From Cyprinodon diabolis (lineage: Eukaryota; Chordata; Actinopteri; Cyprinodontiformes; Cyprinodontidae), in NCBI GenBank assembly GCA_030533445.1, contig CM060080.1:40283880-40347879 (forward strand): a stretch of 64,000 nt of DNA, read 5' to 3'. The notes under the pieces are model-generated. The model was not told the DNA's origin and did not search any database. It was given only the letters and a program-made list of their open reading frames with translations. Of the stretch, positions 1 through 11,330 are shown in pieces. Both the position numbers and the translations under genes were made by a program. Numbering within the stretch: position 1 is the stretch's first letter; every line of letters starts with the position of its first letter.

Positions 1-1055
1 TGTTGCGGGTAGACAATCTATCAAACAGCCTGCAGTTTCACTTTCATGGATGATGCTCTTAAAAAAGGACATTAAATAGTTTGAAAAATGTTTGCTGTCA
101 GAGAAAATGATTCCAAGTGGTGGAAAAAAACTGACAGCTGAGTTAAAATCTTTGATAAATTGACAGAATGTGGAAATGTGGGTTTAAAGACATGTCATGC
201 TCCAGAAGTGAGAAATGTTTAGTGATAAGGATTTGCTTTGATATTTTAGCGAAAAGTTTCCTTGTAGAGTAAATATGACATATTTTTAATGTACACAGAG
301 AGTTACAGTAGAAGCCATTTAAAATTTCCCCACTTTCCTTGATGGGCCCTTGGCTGCTCCCCTACAATTCCTTTTTAAACATCTAAAATATTCTTTCTGT
401 CATGATTTGTGGACATTAAGATCTAAAGAAAAGTTTTATCTCCTAGTCAGACGTTGTAATTCAGTGAAAGGGTGGAGTCAAAGTAAAAAAAATATGCACA
501 CCCAGGAGAAGGCCAGTGGCTGGAAGTTAGAGGGGATTTTCCTGCCGTTCGGCTGCCTTTTGACTGGGAAGGTCCAGTTTGAATGGCTGCTACTGTAAAA
601 TGTGTCCAATTTGATCAATCAAGTATTGTAATGTGATATCTTTGCAAACCAACAAAACAATAAAAAAAGCAAAATATTAGAGAAAAGATTATCAATTATA
701 GCTGTTACTGAAATATTGTGTAGTTTTACACACTTTCATTTGAGTCATTGTGTGGCTTCTATAGAGACAGCTTTAACATGAAATCTATTAAATTTGTCCA
801 CAGTTGCAATTGTGTTGCTTGGCTAAAGAATTGCCCACTTATTTGGCAAATTTTGCTCAAACACAGTAATTGATCATCAAGAATGTGATGAGAACCTAAA
901 CTGGAAACTGATGCCAGAAATGTCAATACTAGATTTAAAATCTGAAATCATGTTGCAAGTTACACCTGAAGTTATGGCAGGTTACAGCCGGTATAGTTTC
1001 ATTCTCTTTATAGTTTTATGTAGGCATAATAAAGGTATTATATATAATACAAATA
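1..1055. other. AT-rich unique sequence, no gene seen
   Basis: I see no repeat family, RNA gene or convincing exon here. The one open frame of about 80 codons (350-598, plus) has no recognisable domain and no codon-like composition, and is treated as chance. Confidence 0.5.
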
Positions 1056-1135
1056 TAAATCAAATCAAAGTTTATTAATATATCACTTTACAACACAACC
1101 AGGGAGACCAAAGTGGTTCACAGAAAGATAAAAAC
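1056..1135 (-). mobile_element. LINE 3' end fragment (L2/CR1-like tail)
   Basis: Read on the minus strand, this stretch runs from a GTGGTTCACTTTGG-like segment (the plus strand has CCAAAGTGGTTCAC) through GTGTTGTAAAGTGATATA to AATAAACTTTGATTTGATTT. That is the usual form of a teleost L2/CR1-type LINE 3' terminus, where a conserved hairpin-like end precedes a short repeated tail. Only the terminal ~80 bp is present, as expected of heavily 5'-truncated copies. The match is to a remembered family pattern and was not aligned. Confidence 0.5.
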
Positions 1136-1180
1136 ATTGCAAAAACAAAAATCACATATATAAATTATAAAATTTTTCAT

Positions 1181-1340
1181 AAAATAAGTGTTTTTTTTCT
1201 TGAAATGAGAAGGTAAGCGTGACCCTTGCCAATGGAAAAAGACAATTTACATTTAAAATAAGAAAAAAACAGTTGCATTGTCTTATTAAGTGCTTATCAA
1301 ATATCTTATTTATCAACTAAAATTAAGGGTAAATAATAAA
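1181..1340. mobile_element. Partial copy of the CACTGCAAAAA MITE family
   Basis: This matches the interior of the fuller copies at 29549-29839 and 58540-58813. Shared landmarks in the same order are a CTTGAA(A/T)TGAGAAGGTAA block, CCAATGGAAAAAGACAATTT (CAAATGGAACAAGACAATTT in the 58.6-kb copy), TTGCATTGTCTTATT, and AAATTAAGGGTAAAT. The outer terminal inverted repeats are missing, so this is an eroded or truncated copy. Confidence 0.6.
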
Positions 1341-3106
1341 TTGGAGACATTTTTACTTATTTCTAAGTTCTGCAGTGATGTCCTGGTAGCTTTGTCAAAA
1401 AGTGACAATAGTGACCATGTGAAAATAAGGTATTCCTCCTCTTGCACGGGTGACTTTATTCAATCAAAGGCATGAGAGGCTAAAGTATATCTGTTTTAAC
1501 TGGGCACAGTGTGGACCAAGATAAATGAACACACTCTGAGACCCAGCGGGCCTCCATGGGCAGATCCCATGTAACCCTTACCCACCAACACATTGCAAAC
1601 CTCCTCCCATGCCAAATGAGGGAACCTGCCAAAAGACAGCCTGACAATCCAGCATCCCCGAAGAGCTGAGCAACCACAATCATGCCCAAATACTCTAACC
1701 ACCATCTGCCAACGAAGCTATGCTAAACATGATTGTTGTTAATGCCATTAACACATTCATACTCACAGGAGCAAGCGTTTGCTGTCTGATCAGGTCAGGT
1801 ATCCAAACACATTCTGATTCATTTGATAAATATGTCCAGGTCCTCCTTACATCCTCCTCGATTGGGGTTTTCCGGTCGCTTAAAAACGAAAGACAGAAGC
1901 AAATTAGAATCTTTGAAGCCCCAGCATTTTATCTTACAAAGTATTAATCACAGATGGGTGTGTTCATCATCAAACAAATATTGAAAGTGCACTTAAGAGT
2001 CCAAGATGAAACAGAATAGCACCTCTTCAGTGCACTTTGTTTTTCACATTCTTCATTTTCTTTGATTTAGGACTCCAGTGGTAAAGGTCTGTTTGAGGAA
2101 AATACGTAGAGGTCAAGCAGAAGAAGATTTACATGCATATCAAAGGAATCTATCCTGACAACATCTTCACAACATCTTTTAAAAGGAGGAAATCATGATT
2201 TGTACCGAAAAAACCCAGTGTTAACACATCCCCTCATTAAAATGCTGTGACCATGTCAGAGCACATGTCCTCCCAGAAACCCTCTCCTGCTTTTCATCCT
2301 AATGAGAGAAGATAAACGTGCGCAGAGGCAGAGATAGACAGGACAGGGTTTTAATAATATTTATTTGGGAGAAAACTGAATGTTCTGGCTTCAGGCTGAG
2401 CTGTCCAAGGTGAGTAAACAAAAGCGTTCTCCCTTTGCAATTAGTGCTATCTTTGTTGAATAATACACTGCTTTCTAAAAGCAAGGCTTTTCTTAACACC
2501 TCCACTTGCCATACGTCTAAAAGAGGAACATAAACCATATGCATCTTTATGCAATAGATGAAGTGGAAATATAAAACTGTAATTAGATTGTCGAGGTACC
2601 ATAATGGATAAAGCATGTATAAAAAAATGAAAGTTGATTTTTTGTTCATTGATCAATAGAAATGTTTGATATCAATTAAAGATTTTCAAAAGGGTAAACC
2701 TCACAGCATTGATAATGAGGAACAGCAAATGTTCTTATTTACTTAAATAATAAAGAACTATCATGTTTAACTTTGTCTACAGAAAAATAATTAATCATCA
2801 TAATCCTCAATCAGGCATAATTTTAACTCACTAATGCTACTAATAGCAAAAATCAGTGTGAAGCTTAATTTTTTATGCTTGTACAATTTTAGTTCTGACA
2901 CGTAGCTGAAGCATCTCTGCTGCTCTAGCTGCTCAGTCAAAAAGTGGGTCTGATGCGCGTTGGGCGGAGCTACCCTAACCTTTCTTTGCCTGGAACAATG
3001 GCGGATGAAATCGAGATCAGACGTCCAGTCAAGTGAGCCAGATGCTTCTGCTGCTCCTCTGTTCAGTGGCAGAGAGCGATTTTTTTATATTTTCTTTTAA
3101 AAGTGG
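1341..3106. other. Mostly unique sequence with a GC-rich island at ~1500-1710
   Basis: Most of this stretch is AT-rich with no recognisable feature. The segment 1500-1710 is clearly richer in GC than its surroundings and is open in two overlapping minus-strand frames (1480-1689 and 1496-1705). Neither translation shows a domain I recognise, and two overlapping frames argue for composition rather than coding. From ~2900 to 3106 there is a moderately GC-rich stretch with ATGGCGG-like sequence that may belong to an older repeat into which the adjacent L1 inserted. I cannot name that repeat. Confidence 0.4.
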
Positions 3107-3121
3107 ATAAAAAGTAATTTT
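3107..3121. repeat. Left target-site duplication of L1
   Basis: The 15-mer ATAAAAAGTAATTTT occurs here and again at 5134-5148, exactly bracketing the L1 body. This is the mark of target-primed reverse transcription. Confidence 0.9.
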
Positions 3122-5133
3122 TTTTTCCAACATTATCTTTATTAGTTTTTCAATAATTTTCAATAATAGACAGGACATAAGTGTGCTCTCACATCGAAGG
3201 AAAGTCCAGGGTAGTTCAATTATTGTCCAGCGTTTGACTTGTCTTTCCAGTGTATTTTAGAGCAGCACTTATGACATACAGAATATATGAGGAAATACAA
3301 GCAAATAAAAAAGAACAAAAAACAAAACACAATGCCCCCAAGCCCAAACCCCCCTAAGAAGAAACAACAATTACAATAATAAAGGTTTGTTTATTTTCCA
3401 GAAATTAGCCCATATTATTTTAGTATTGTACATGGTTCAGAAAATACAAACTTGAATATATAATCCAAAGTCATCAAGTATACAAATGAAGATTATCTTA
3501 GGACACTGCAGGGGACCCACTATAACTATAACTCATCCCCGACAGCCGTCACATCCATGTTTTCTATATATTCCATAAAAGGACTCCAAATGTTTTGAAA
3601 AAGTGAAAGTTTCCCTTTTAAAATGAAAGTAATCTTTTCCATTGGTAATGTTGTGGATATTTCCTTAATCCAATTAATACATTTTGGTTTACTGGTACTC
3701 TTCCATGAGAGTGCTATGACTCTTTTTGCCAGTAGTAGACATAAATCCAAGGCAGTAATAATATTTTTGGACATATGATGTCTGTCAGGATCTAAACCTA
3801 GAATGAACAATTTGGGGTCAAAAACTAGTTTTATACCCAGTATAGTCTCCAGAGCTTGTTTAATCTCCCTCCAGAATAGTTGAACTTTCTTGCATTTCCA
3901 GATACAATGGAGGAATGTTCCCTTCTCTTCTCCACATCTAGTACACAGGTCTGGGGTGGCACCATTGTACTTATTAAGCTTTTCTGGCATCACATATGTT
4001 CTCATTAGCCAATTATATTGCAGTAATTTGAGGCGTGTATTGGTAGTTCGCGTTTGTGCTTCAGCACACACCTTCTCCCAGTCCTCTGATGGCAAGTTCT
4101 CCTGTAAATCCTCCTTCCAAGCATTGAACTTCCCTAAAGAAGACTCAGAGGATCCCTCCACTAACATGCTATATAGTCTGGAGATAATTCCTTTTCTACA
4201 GCAATCATTTTTCATTTCGATTTCCAAGGTGGACAGCAGAGGAATGGATTCATGTTGATTTTGAGATAATCTAATAAAATTTCTCACCTGTAGATATTTA
4301 AAATAATGTTTACTTGGGATATCATACCTGGCCTTCAGCTCTTCAAATGACATCAAAACCCCATCCTCTGATTCCACAAGATCTCCTATTGTCTTTAAAC
4401 CTTTTTCAGCCCATATCCTATAGCCAGGATCTGCCCTGCCTGGGGGGAAAAATTGGTTACCCCATATCGGACTGAGGGGTAACAAGGAGGAGTCACCTAA
4501 ATACTTCTTGACCTGATACCAAACCAAGATCATATTTCTGACTATAGGGTTTTTTGTCTTTTTTTTCAGCATTCTGATTTTTGCTGAGTAAATGTACTGG
4601 GGTAGAGGAAGAGGTAAAGAACAGTTGTTAATATTCACCCAAGGCAAGGGACATTTGTCTTTAAAATAGTACATCATAGTCCTTAATTGAGCTGCCCAAT
4701 AGTACCAGAGTGGATTGGGGCACCTGAGGCCTCCTCTATCATACGGTAGGTACAAAAGTGTTAATCGAAGTCTTGGTCGTCTACCATTCCACAGAAAGCG
4801 TATGAAAATGTTTTTTAGGGACGAAAATAAGTTTGCAGGAGGCGGCAATGGGATGTTCTGAAACAAATACAGAAGTCGGGGCATTATATTGGATTTAAGG
4901 GCATTGATTCGAGCTATAAGTGACAAGGGTAGACAGTTCCATCTGTCTACAGAGGCAGCAATTGAATCTATCATGAGGTTATAATTGGCTGCAACAATGT
5001 CATCTATATGTGGTACTATTCTAATCCCCAAATATGTAAAACAATCTACTTTTTTAAGTTGGAAAGGATTCCCAACACTATTTCTTTCTTCTGAATTAAG
5101 TAACATTAATGAAGACTTATCTTTATTTACTTT
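3122..5133 (-). mobile_element. 5'-truncated L1-type LINE insertion
   Basis: A ~2.0-kb retrotransposon lies on the minus strand between perfect 15-bp target duplications. Its 3' end is at the left: a short T run (the poly-A tail on the other strand) at 3118-3126, then about 400 bp of 3' UTR, then the C-terminal half of ORF2. The 5' truncation point falls at 5133, inside ORF2 downstream of the reverse-transcriptase active site, so the catalytic part was never copied. The copy could not move by itself, even when new. The uninterrupted reading frame and perfect duplications suggest a fairly recent insertion. The flanking DNA (3080-3106 and 5149 onward) is the pre-insertion target. Confidence 0.9.
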
Positions 5134-5178
5134 ATAAAAAGTAATTTTAATGTGTAATAAACCACCTGAAAACTTCAT
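3526..5178 (-). pseudogene. L1 ORF2 C-terminal fragment (RT thumb to zinc knuckle)
   Basis: The open frame is 550 codons, but residues 1-15 come from the flank and target duplication; L1-derived protein starts at residue 16 with KVNKDKSSL. The fragment matches the region after the FADD box of L1 reverse transcriptase: a YLGIRI motif (~50-55), then FLWNGRRPRLRL (~130-140) and a DRGGL/CPNP stretch (~155-165). Near the C-terminus (residues ~415-440) is the L1-type Cys-His knuckle, CTRCGEEKGTFLHC followed by KC, thought to bind RNA in this family. The endonuclease and the RT palm are absent. No stop or frameshift interrupts it, so the insertion is young, but the start codon is a flank accident and there is no promoter. 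Expression is not expected. Confidence 0.9.
5134..5148. repeat. Right target-site duplication of L1
   Basis: This is the second copy of ATAAAAAGTAATTTT, identical to 3107-3121. It encodes residues 11-15 of the chimeric reading frame described for the L1. Confidence 0.9.
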
Positions 5179-6261
5179 CTGGGCAGTCAGTTTATTAAGA
5201 TTACTATCCTGCCTTCAAATAGTATTTTTTTCGACATTTTAAGTGAGTTTATGTGTTCGTTAACAGTTTCAGAGGAGTGATCATAGCGCTCTGCATCAGC
5301 AGCTCTGTCTCTATCTCCCTGTCATCTCCCAGATCAGCTTCTCTGATTGGATGATGTGGCTCATCCAGGGGCAGATTTACCATTAGGCAAAACTAGGCAG
5401 TGGTCTGGGGGCCCCATAAACCTCCTTTTACATTTATGGTTAATACAGCTATTCCTTATTTGTGCACATTAATTATGTTTTTGATCAAAATAATTGTTTA
5501 AAATGCCATCAGAACGCTGATAATATTAAGTGTGTCTCAGCCTCCCTCCCCCCCCCCCCCCCCCCCTTCAGTGTCCACCATATTGGATCAGTCCATTTGC
5601 TGCACATGTTCAGAAAGGTCCAAACAGACAGCAGCAAACCATTTGAAAACAAACGATGCAAAAAGCAGTGTTGCCAACTTAGCGCTTTAGTCGCTATATT
5701 TAGCCACTTTTCAGACCCCTCTAGCACTTTGATTTCTAAAAAGCTCCTAGCGCCAAATCTAGAGACTTTTTTCTGCTACTGGAGACTTTGGAGACAACAT
5801 CTAAAAGCAGCGAACTCTGCTCTCCAGAGCAAGTAGATTGGTAACCCCGCCTCCTGCTCTCCTCTATCTTGTCTGCTGTCATGATTCATGCAGCTATTAT
5901 TTCATCCAAATGAAAAATGGAGAACAGATAAGCAGATCATGGCTGCAGGACCTTTTGCTGCACCTAGATGAACCTTAACCTTTGACTTTGCATGTAAACT
6001 AGCTGCTTCTGCTGCCTCTAGTGCGTGTGGTCTGAACGTACAATAAGACATACACCTCCATAGTTAGACATCCTGTCATCCTGCCGCCAGCTTCAAGCAT
6101 TGCTAGAGTTAGTGCCTTACAACAGGCTGCTATAACTGATAAAGGTTTAGCCCAAACTGGACTCCACAAAGCAACCCACAACCTCCAGTGCTGAGAGAGG
6201 TGGAAACTCTTCCACCTCAAAATATCTATCCAAGCTGTATCAAACAGCGTCTCCCACATTA
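5149..6261. other. Mixed old repeat sequence, poly-C run and hAT-like fragment
   Basis: From ~5240 to 5470 the sequence resembles dispersed teleost repeats (a GGGGGCCCC-containing segment near 5410), family unknown. A poly-C run of about 20 occupies ~5547-5567. At ~5671-5870 there is a block starting CAGTGTTGCCAACTTAGCG, followed by repeated AGCG/TAGC-rich and GGAGACTTTGGAGAC motifs. This is a fragment of a common fish DNA transposon with a hAT-like CAGTGTTG end; its partner end was not found. The segment 6000-6261 is open on the minus strand but has no domain I recognise. Confidence 0.4.
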
Positions 6262-7318
6262 CTCTCTATTAGGGCTGCAACAACGAATCGATAAAATCGA
6301 TAAAAATCGACTTTTAAAAGCGTTGGCAACAAATTTCATCATCGATTAGTTGTGTCGCGCGATTAATGCGTCATACGCCCCCGTCGTCATTGCCGTGGGG
6401 CGCGTCCCCCATCCCAACCCCGCAGGAGTCCCTCTCAGCGCTGCAGTCAGAGGATGTTTACCCTCAGCGTCCAGACTGCAAATGAAGTGCGCATGCGCCG
6501 GGATTGACGGCGCAAATTGATCACAATAATTAAAATAGCCTGCGCTTTGTAAAGCGAAAAAAGTTGTAACATGCAACTTTAGTAAAAACAAATGAACATG
6601 GCGCGGAATAACTACTGTTATGATGCAGCACCTGAAAAGAAAACACATTGGATCCTTCAATGGCAGTGAAGAGAGCTGATCAGCAGGGTGAGCGGCCATG
6701 TTTGTTTGGTTTTAAAGAGGGGAAACGTAACGTTAGTTTCTCAGGTAGCTCATCTGATGCTTTCCTTACCGTGTTAGTAGGTTACAGACAGTGAGAAGGT
6801 TGGCTACTTATTTTACTTTTAATTTCATTTGAATTAGCTTGAGCAGCGTTTATATTTTCTTTATAAATAAATTAACTTGCAAATTATGAGGGCAAGGCTT
6901 TTAAAGTTTAAATCTTCTGGCAAAGATAAAGTAAAGAAGATCCTGCAATTTATGGAAGTAAAGCAGAATAAAATCCAGCAAGATCAGTAATATGTCAATT
7001 AATTATCTGCCACGTTTCCATGTAAATATCTGTCTTTGGAGGATGTGTTTTTTAGCACCCCTAGTTCTCTCATTTTTATTCCAAATACAATTTATAATTT
7101 GAATCACAGAACACAAACATTTATTTTTCATATTGCACCAGGACAGTTAATGAGCAACCTGTACTTGTGTGCTTGTTTGTTCTGTCTAAAATGTTTATTT
7201 TGGAATAAAGAGGTTAATATAAAAAATATTTTTTGTCCGATTCATCGATTAATCGAAAAAATAATCGGCTGATTCATCGATTTTTAAAATAATCATTAGT
7301 TGCAGCCCTACTCTCTAT
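6262..7318. mobile_element. hAT-type non-autonomous transposon (1,041 bp) with 8-bp TSD
   Basis: The element spans 6270-7310. It starts TAGGGCTGCAACAACGAATC and ends with the inverse, ...TTGCAGCCCTA. Both ends continue into imperfect inverted ATCGAT-rich repeats. The flanking octamer CTCTCTAT is repeated perfectly at 6262-6269 and 7311-7318, diagnostic of the hAT superfamily. The first ~250 bp inside are CpG-rich (GCGCGATTAATGCGTC, GCGCATGCGCC), as at the promoter end of BED-finger hAT elements; the rest is AT-rich. No transposase-like frame survives, so it must have been moved by a transposase from elsewhere. Confidence 0.93.
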
Positions 7319-7380
7319 GATTCAATGTTGCTAAGATGGGGGAGACTACTGTTGCTGCCATCAGACCATGGCTGCCACCT

Positions 7381-7535
7381 TGTTGCAATACCCTCCTGCC
7401 GGCTTTCTTGTGAAGTAGAACCACCATCCCGGTCTGCCAGTCCCTCAGCAGCACGCCAACCACGAGAGCCAAGCAACATTTAGAGAAATCAAATACTCAG
7501 GGCTTCGCTCTTCTACCCCTGAAGCCTTCACACCT
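7381..7535 (-). mobile_element. Old LINE fragment (DWQTG-type reverse transcriptase)
   Basis: On the minus strand two frames joined by a frameshift give SGVEERSPEYLISLNVAWL and then DWQTGMVVLLHKKAGRRV. This order and wording match the N-terminal part of a widespread teleost non-LTR reverse transcriptase (family pattern SGVDE..PEYLKSL and DWQTGVVVPLFKKG). It is about 50 codons long with an internal stop and a frame change, so it is an old relic. The clade (RTE-like or another) is not certain. A fragment of the same or another repeat may lie across the hAT insertion at 6000-6261, but I could not prove this. Confidence 0.6.
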
Positions 7536-7959
7536 TTTTTTTTTTTGACCAACTCAGTGTTTTCATCCAACTGAAACTTCAAAAGAACTTTTAAATTTAA
7601 AATAAAAAGAAAATGCGATTTTGCAGTGTTTCCATTTGGTTTAAAACAATTTAACAACGCACCAATAAGCATAATCCAATCATATGTCTTTGTTCTCATT
7701 ATGTAGGGGTACTAAACAGGAAGTAGAGGCTGCAATCTAGCACTGAGCACAGATCAGTGGAGGAGAAATGTTTAAATGAAGGCATTGCTATGTGATGGCA
7801 AAGTTGCATCCAGCCATGTCTACATGCATAATAGGAACATCCGACAGCAGTCAAGGAGAAAATGCAAGTGGAGGTCATCGCCGCAGGCTTTTCCAAGAGG
7901 AGCATGTACTGACTGGATGCAACCAACTAGTTATCCTAACCAATCTGATTGTCCTTTCT

Positions 7960-8016
7960 CTAGAAAGTGCCTTGAGTGTTAAGAATGGGGCTATATATAT
8001 AAACTGAATTGAATTT
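7960..8016 (+). mobile_element. L2-type LINE 3' terminus
   Basis: The sequence AAGTGCCTTGAGTGTTAAGA, then a GGGGCTATATATATAAACTG-type end and GAATTGAATT, matches the tail of the larger L2 element that ends at ~42070 (GTGCCTTGAGATGAAATG ... ATAAATAAACTGAATTGAAT). Only the terminus is preserved. Confidence 0.65.
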
Positions 8017-11000
8017 AAAATTTAGTAGTAACAGAATAATTGCTTGTAACAGTGAGCTATTGTGTTTAATAATTTTCAGAATAGCTAAAGTGTCTGTGTT
8101 TATTGATATATAAAAATCATTGATATCTGATCATCTAAATTCTAATAATTTAAGTCTGATAGCCCTTTATGTTAATTATCTAAAATATTTATTCTTCATG
8201 AATGGATTTTGATTAGAGTGACAAATTAATAATTATATGATCAAATTATGATTACTGATAAAATTCAAAGTCAGTCAAATATTGATGTTTGATGAAATCC
8301 ATGGTTCCCAAAATCATGTTGGCTTCAGGATGTCTTCATAGACAAATGCATAAATAAATTCAACTAGATCATATACACCCGAAGATGTAAAAGAATAAGA
8401 GTCAAATATTCTTGTTAAACAAACAAATTGTTGGCTAGATCGTAAATAGCTGCTTTTACTTTGAGTGACAATGACTTCCACCTCTGGGAATACATAAAAA
8501 ACACTGTATCACTGGAGCTAAACTACCAGATTAGTAGATGTAAAATACTTCTTTGTGTCATGTGATTTCTGACTGTCACAGTGACAACTGCAGAAAATCC
8601 CTCAACAAATCCAATTGACAAGCTACCTCTGCAGTATGAGGTTTTACAAAGCTCCAGAGATTTCCTAACTCCCTTGGTTGTAGTGGTTATTTGTTGCCAG
8701 AACACCTCTGCTTTTATTCAAGCAACACAATATGGATAATGAGATTCTGAAGCCTGAAGGTAGTGCTCTTCAATTTTCCTCAAACACACCTACAGCAGCC
8801 CAAGTGCCCACCATATACTGTGGGCTTTTCTCCTTTTCAGGTGCAAATAGGCATGAAGTTGTGAAAATTCTACCAGAATTCAGTCGGTTGTGGTTTCATT
8901 GTATGTAGCTGCATTTGACTCAAAAGCTCCGTTCGCAGCTGGTCGCCTGTCATCTTGTTGATATAAAAATGTAACACCAGGGAAATAATTTGGCCATATT
9001 TGTTCAGCTTATTTCTCTTTTTTAAAATGACCCTTTGAAGCATTTTTAAAACAAAAGCTTGATGTAATAGACACTAATAATACAAAATATAATCCAATGC
9101 AAAAGATAATTTCATGCAAGGGTATAAATTATTACAAAAGAGCATTAATAGTTAACAATAGACAGACAAGGCTATATTTATTTGAGTAACACCTCACCAA
9201 AAAAAAAGTAAGATGTTTAACACTGTTTTACTGTTTTGGCCTCTTATTCACTTCCAAATTAGTAGAATATTCAGAAATATTGTTGGATGAAAAATAAACC
9301 TTGTTCTCATCTGCATTTTGTTTGCACATTCTGTGTTTTATATAGACACATCCAGCTATTTAAAACTCATAAATACAAAAACCCCTGCAGGAAATTTGTA
9401 CTGAAGATAAATGTTCTGCCATTATGACCAACTAATCATAGTGTTTTGGATCCACTTTTGCTGATAAAAAAAAACCATATTTGACCCATTAAGAGCTTGA
9501 GTCAGGTACACAGTACAATGGTGTTAACAAACATGTTCATAGCATGTCCTTTATTGTATCTAAGGCGGGCAATAATTGGATTTATTTAGGTAAATCCAAA
9601 CAAATGCTGGACTAGACTGGTGAAGGTGGAGGCCCAGTTAAAAAAAGCTGTGGATCTCAAGGCTAACCTGAACCGTTTACATTATCCAATTTGTGACCTG
9701 ATTGGTCTGTATTTATGCAGCACTATGTAGAAATAAACTGCAATGCAAAATGTATTCTGACATCTTTGCTCTAAAAACAAACTTTGGCTTCAAGAATATA
9801 AGCTACAGGTCCTTGTTTTTTGGAACAGGCCACAGGGTAGTCTTCACTCCCCATGCTAATCTATCAGCCTTGGTCTCATGAACCTGTTGCTAGATCAGCA
9901 TACTGCCATTCTGTTGACTATTTTCCAACACATTTTGACCATTAAAACCTGTAAAATGCATTTTTTGGATATAATTTGAACCAGTAGCCTTTCCATGAGA
10001 GTATGATTCTTGTTAAAGCCGCTCAATAATTACATATTTATATGTTTCTTGCTTCTAACAAAATATATTTTTCCTTCACCTGTCAACTTTCATTTAAATC
10101 TGAAAAACTCACAATTTTATTGATAAAATACTTTAGTCTTTACCACTCAGACCTCGGCAGGAAACTCATCAATTTTGTTTTGATATGCATAAGCAGGAGT
10201 ATAAGAACAGGGGTCCCCCCCCCCCCAGGCCTGAAACTGTAGGTGGAATGGAGATAGATGAAGTAGGTTCAGTCCATAGACTGCTTCAAAGAATGTTGGC
10301 CGAATCCCTCAGCTGATACAATTGCAGTTTTAATTTTACGGTAAGGATGAGCATATATGAAGCTTTCACTGCATTTTATCTTCCTTTACTTATAAAAGTA
10401 AAAAATTAAATATCATAGGATATTTTATTGTCACTCGATTTAATTAAGGTCTGTTAACCGGAAGCCTGTCGGCTCAGATGAATAAAATAAAAATATGATT
10501 TTATGGCGACTATTAGATTAAAAAAATCTCTTACTTAAGAAAAGACAAATTCATAGATTATAATTGGAAAAAATGAATGAACTATTACATAAATCACTGT
10601 ATTATTTCTTTCAGGTTACTCAAGTGAAATAGCACCAATGTCAATGTGATTCTTGTTCCTCATGGACAAGGGCAGGAGTTGTTCAGGCCAAAGCGTTAGT
10701 AACATGGCGCCCCTCGGCGTGATTCGCATGCTGTATTCAATTAATAAGTGTAAAGTCACTGACAGGTGCACAGCTCTAGCTTATCTGACAACTTGAGGAG
10801 ATCTGGTACTTACAACTCATCTGCACGTCAGCTGTATGCGAGTAGGAATTTTACCACTTTAGGCTGAATTTTGAAATAGATTTTGCAAGATTTAGGCCCT
10901 AAATGTAAAATATATATTCTTATTTCACTCCTGTCATTTGAGTTTATAATTTTGTTTTTAATAAAAACAAATATTTGAAGATTTTAAATGAATCCTTTTC

Positions 11001-11260
11001 AGTTCATGTCATAGTCACACTTTGTTTAGCAGGGTTTATTGTGTCCATGTTGTGTTCTATAAATAAAACTGCAAACATGTTGTCCTCTTAAATGCGCACA
11101 GAAGGACTCCATCAGCCATCATCGTGGCTTTGATTCTGTTACTTACACAACAACAGACCAACTTGGTACGTTTGTGCCATCAATCCTGCTGAGGAGGCAA
11201 GTTCAACTGCTTCTCACAGTCTGTAAATCGTTCCCTCTGCATTTTTTGTCATGCTAGCAG
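8017..11260. other. AT-rich mostly unique sequence
   Basis: I see no gene or full repeat. A poly-C run of ~14 near 10208-10226 follows AACAGGGGTCC, which resembles the start of common dispersed teleost repeats. A short non-AT-rich segment at ~10660-10850 (ATGGCGCCCCTCGGCG) is unidentified. Small open frames at 8523-8705 (minus) and 10042-10242 (plus) have no recognisable content. Confidence 0.4.
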
Positions 11261-11330
11261 GATGCGGCGAGCTCGTCAGTCCAAAGAAGACATAGAGGAC
11301 TATGGAGGATATAAGGGAATAAGGCCTGCT
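11261..11330 (+). other. Weak candidate coding exon (70 bp)
   Basis: A pyrimidine-rich tract ending GCTAGCAG precedes 11261, and a GTAAAT donor-like hexamer starts at 11331. Between them one frame is open and reads ATGCGGCGAGCTCGTCAG onward, giving a basic then acidic peptide starting MRRARQSKEDIEDYGGY. The other two frames contain stops. Composition is less AT-rich than the neighbourhood. I do not recognise the peptide, 70 bp is short enough for chance, and if left unspliced the frame ends at TAA a few codons later (11339-11341). Treat it as a hypothesis only. Confidence 0.15.

Noticed and set aside
350..598. 82-codon plus-strand frame
   Set aside because: It has no domain, conserved motif or splice context; the length is within chance for this amount of sequence.
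1480..1705. Two overlapping minus frames in a GC-rich island
   Set aside because: They use two frames over the same bases and have no domain, so base composition explains them.
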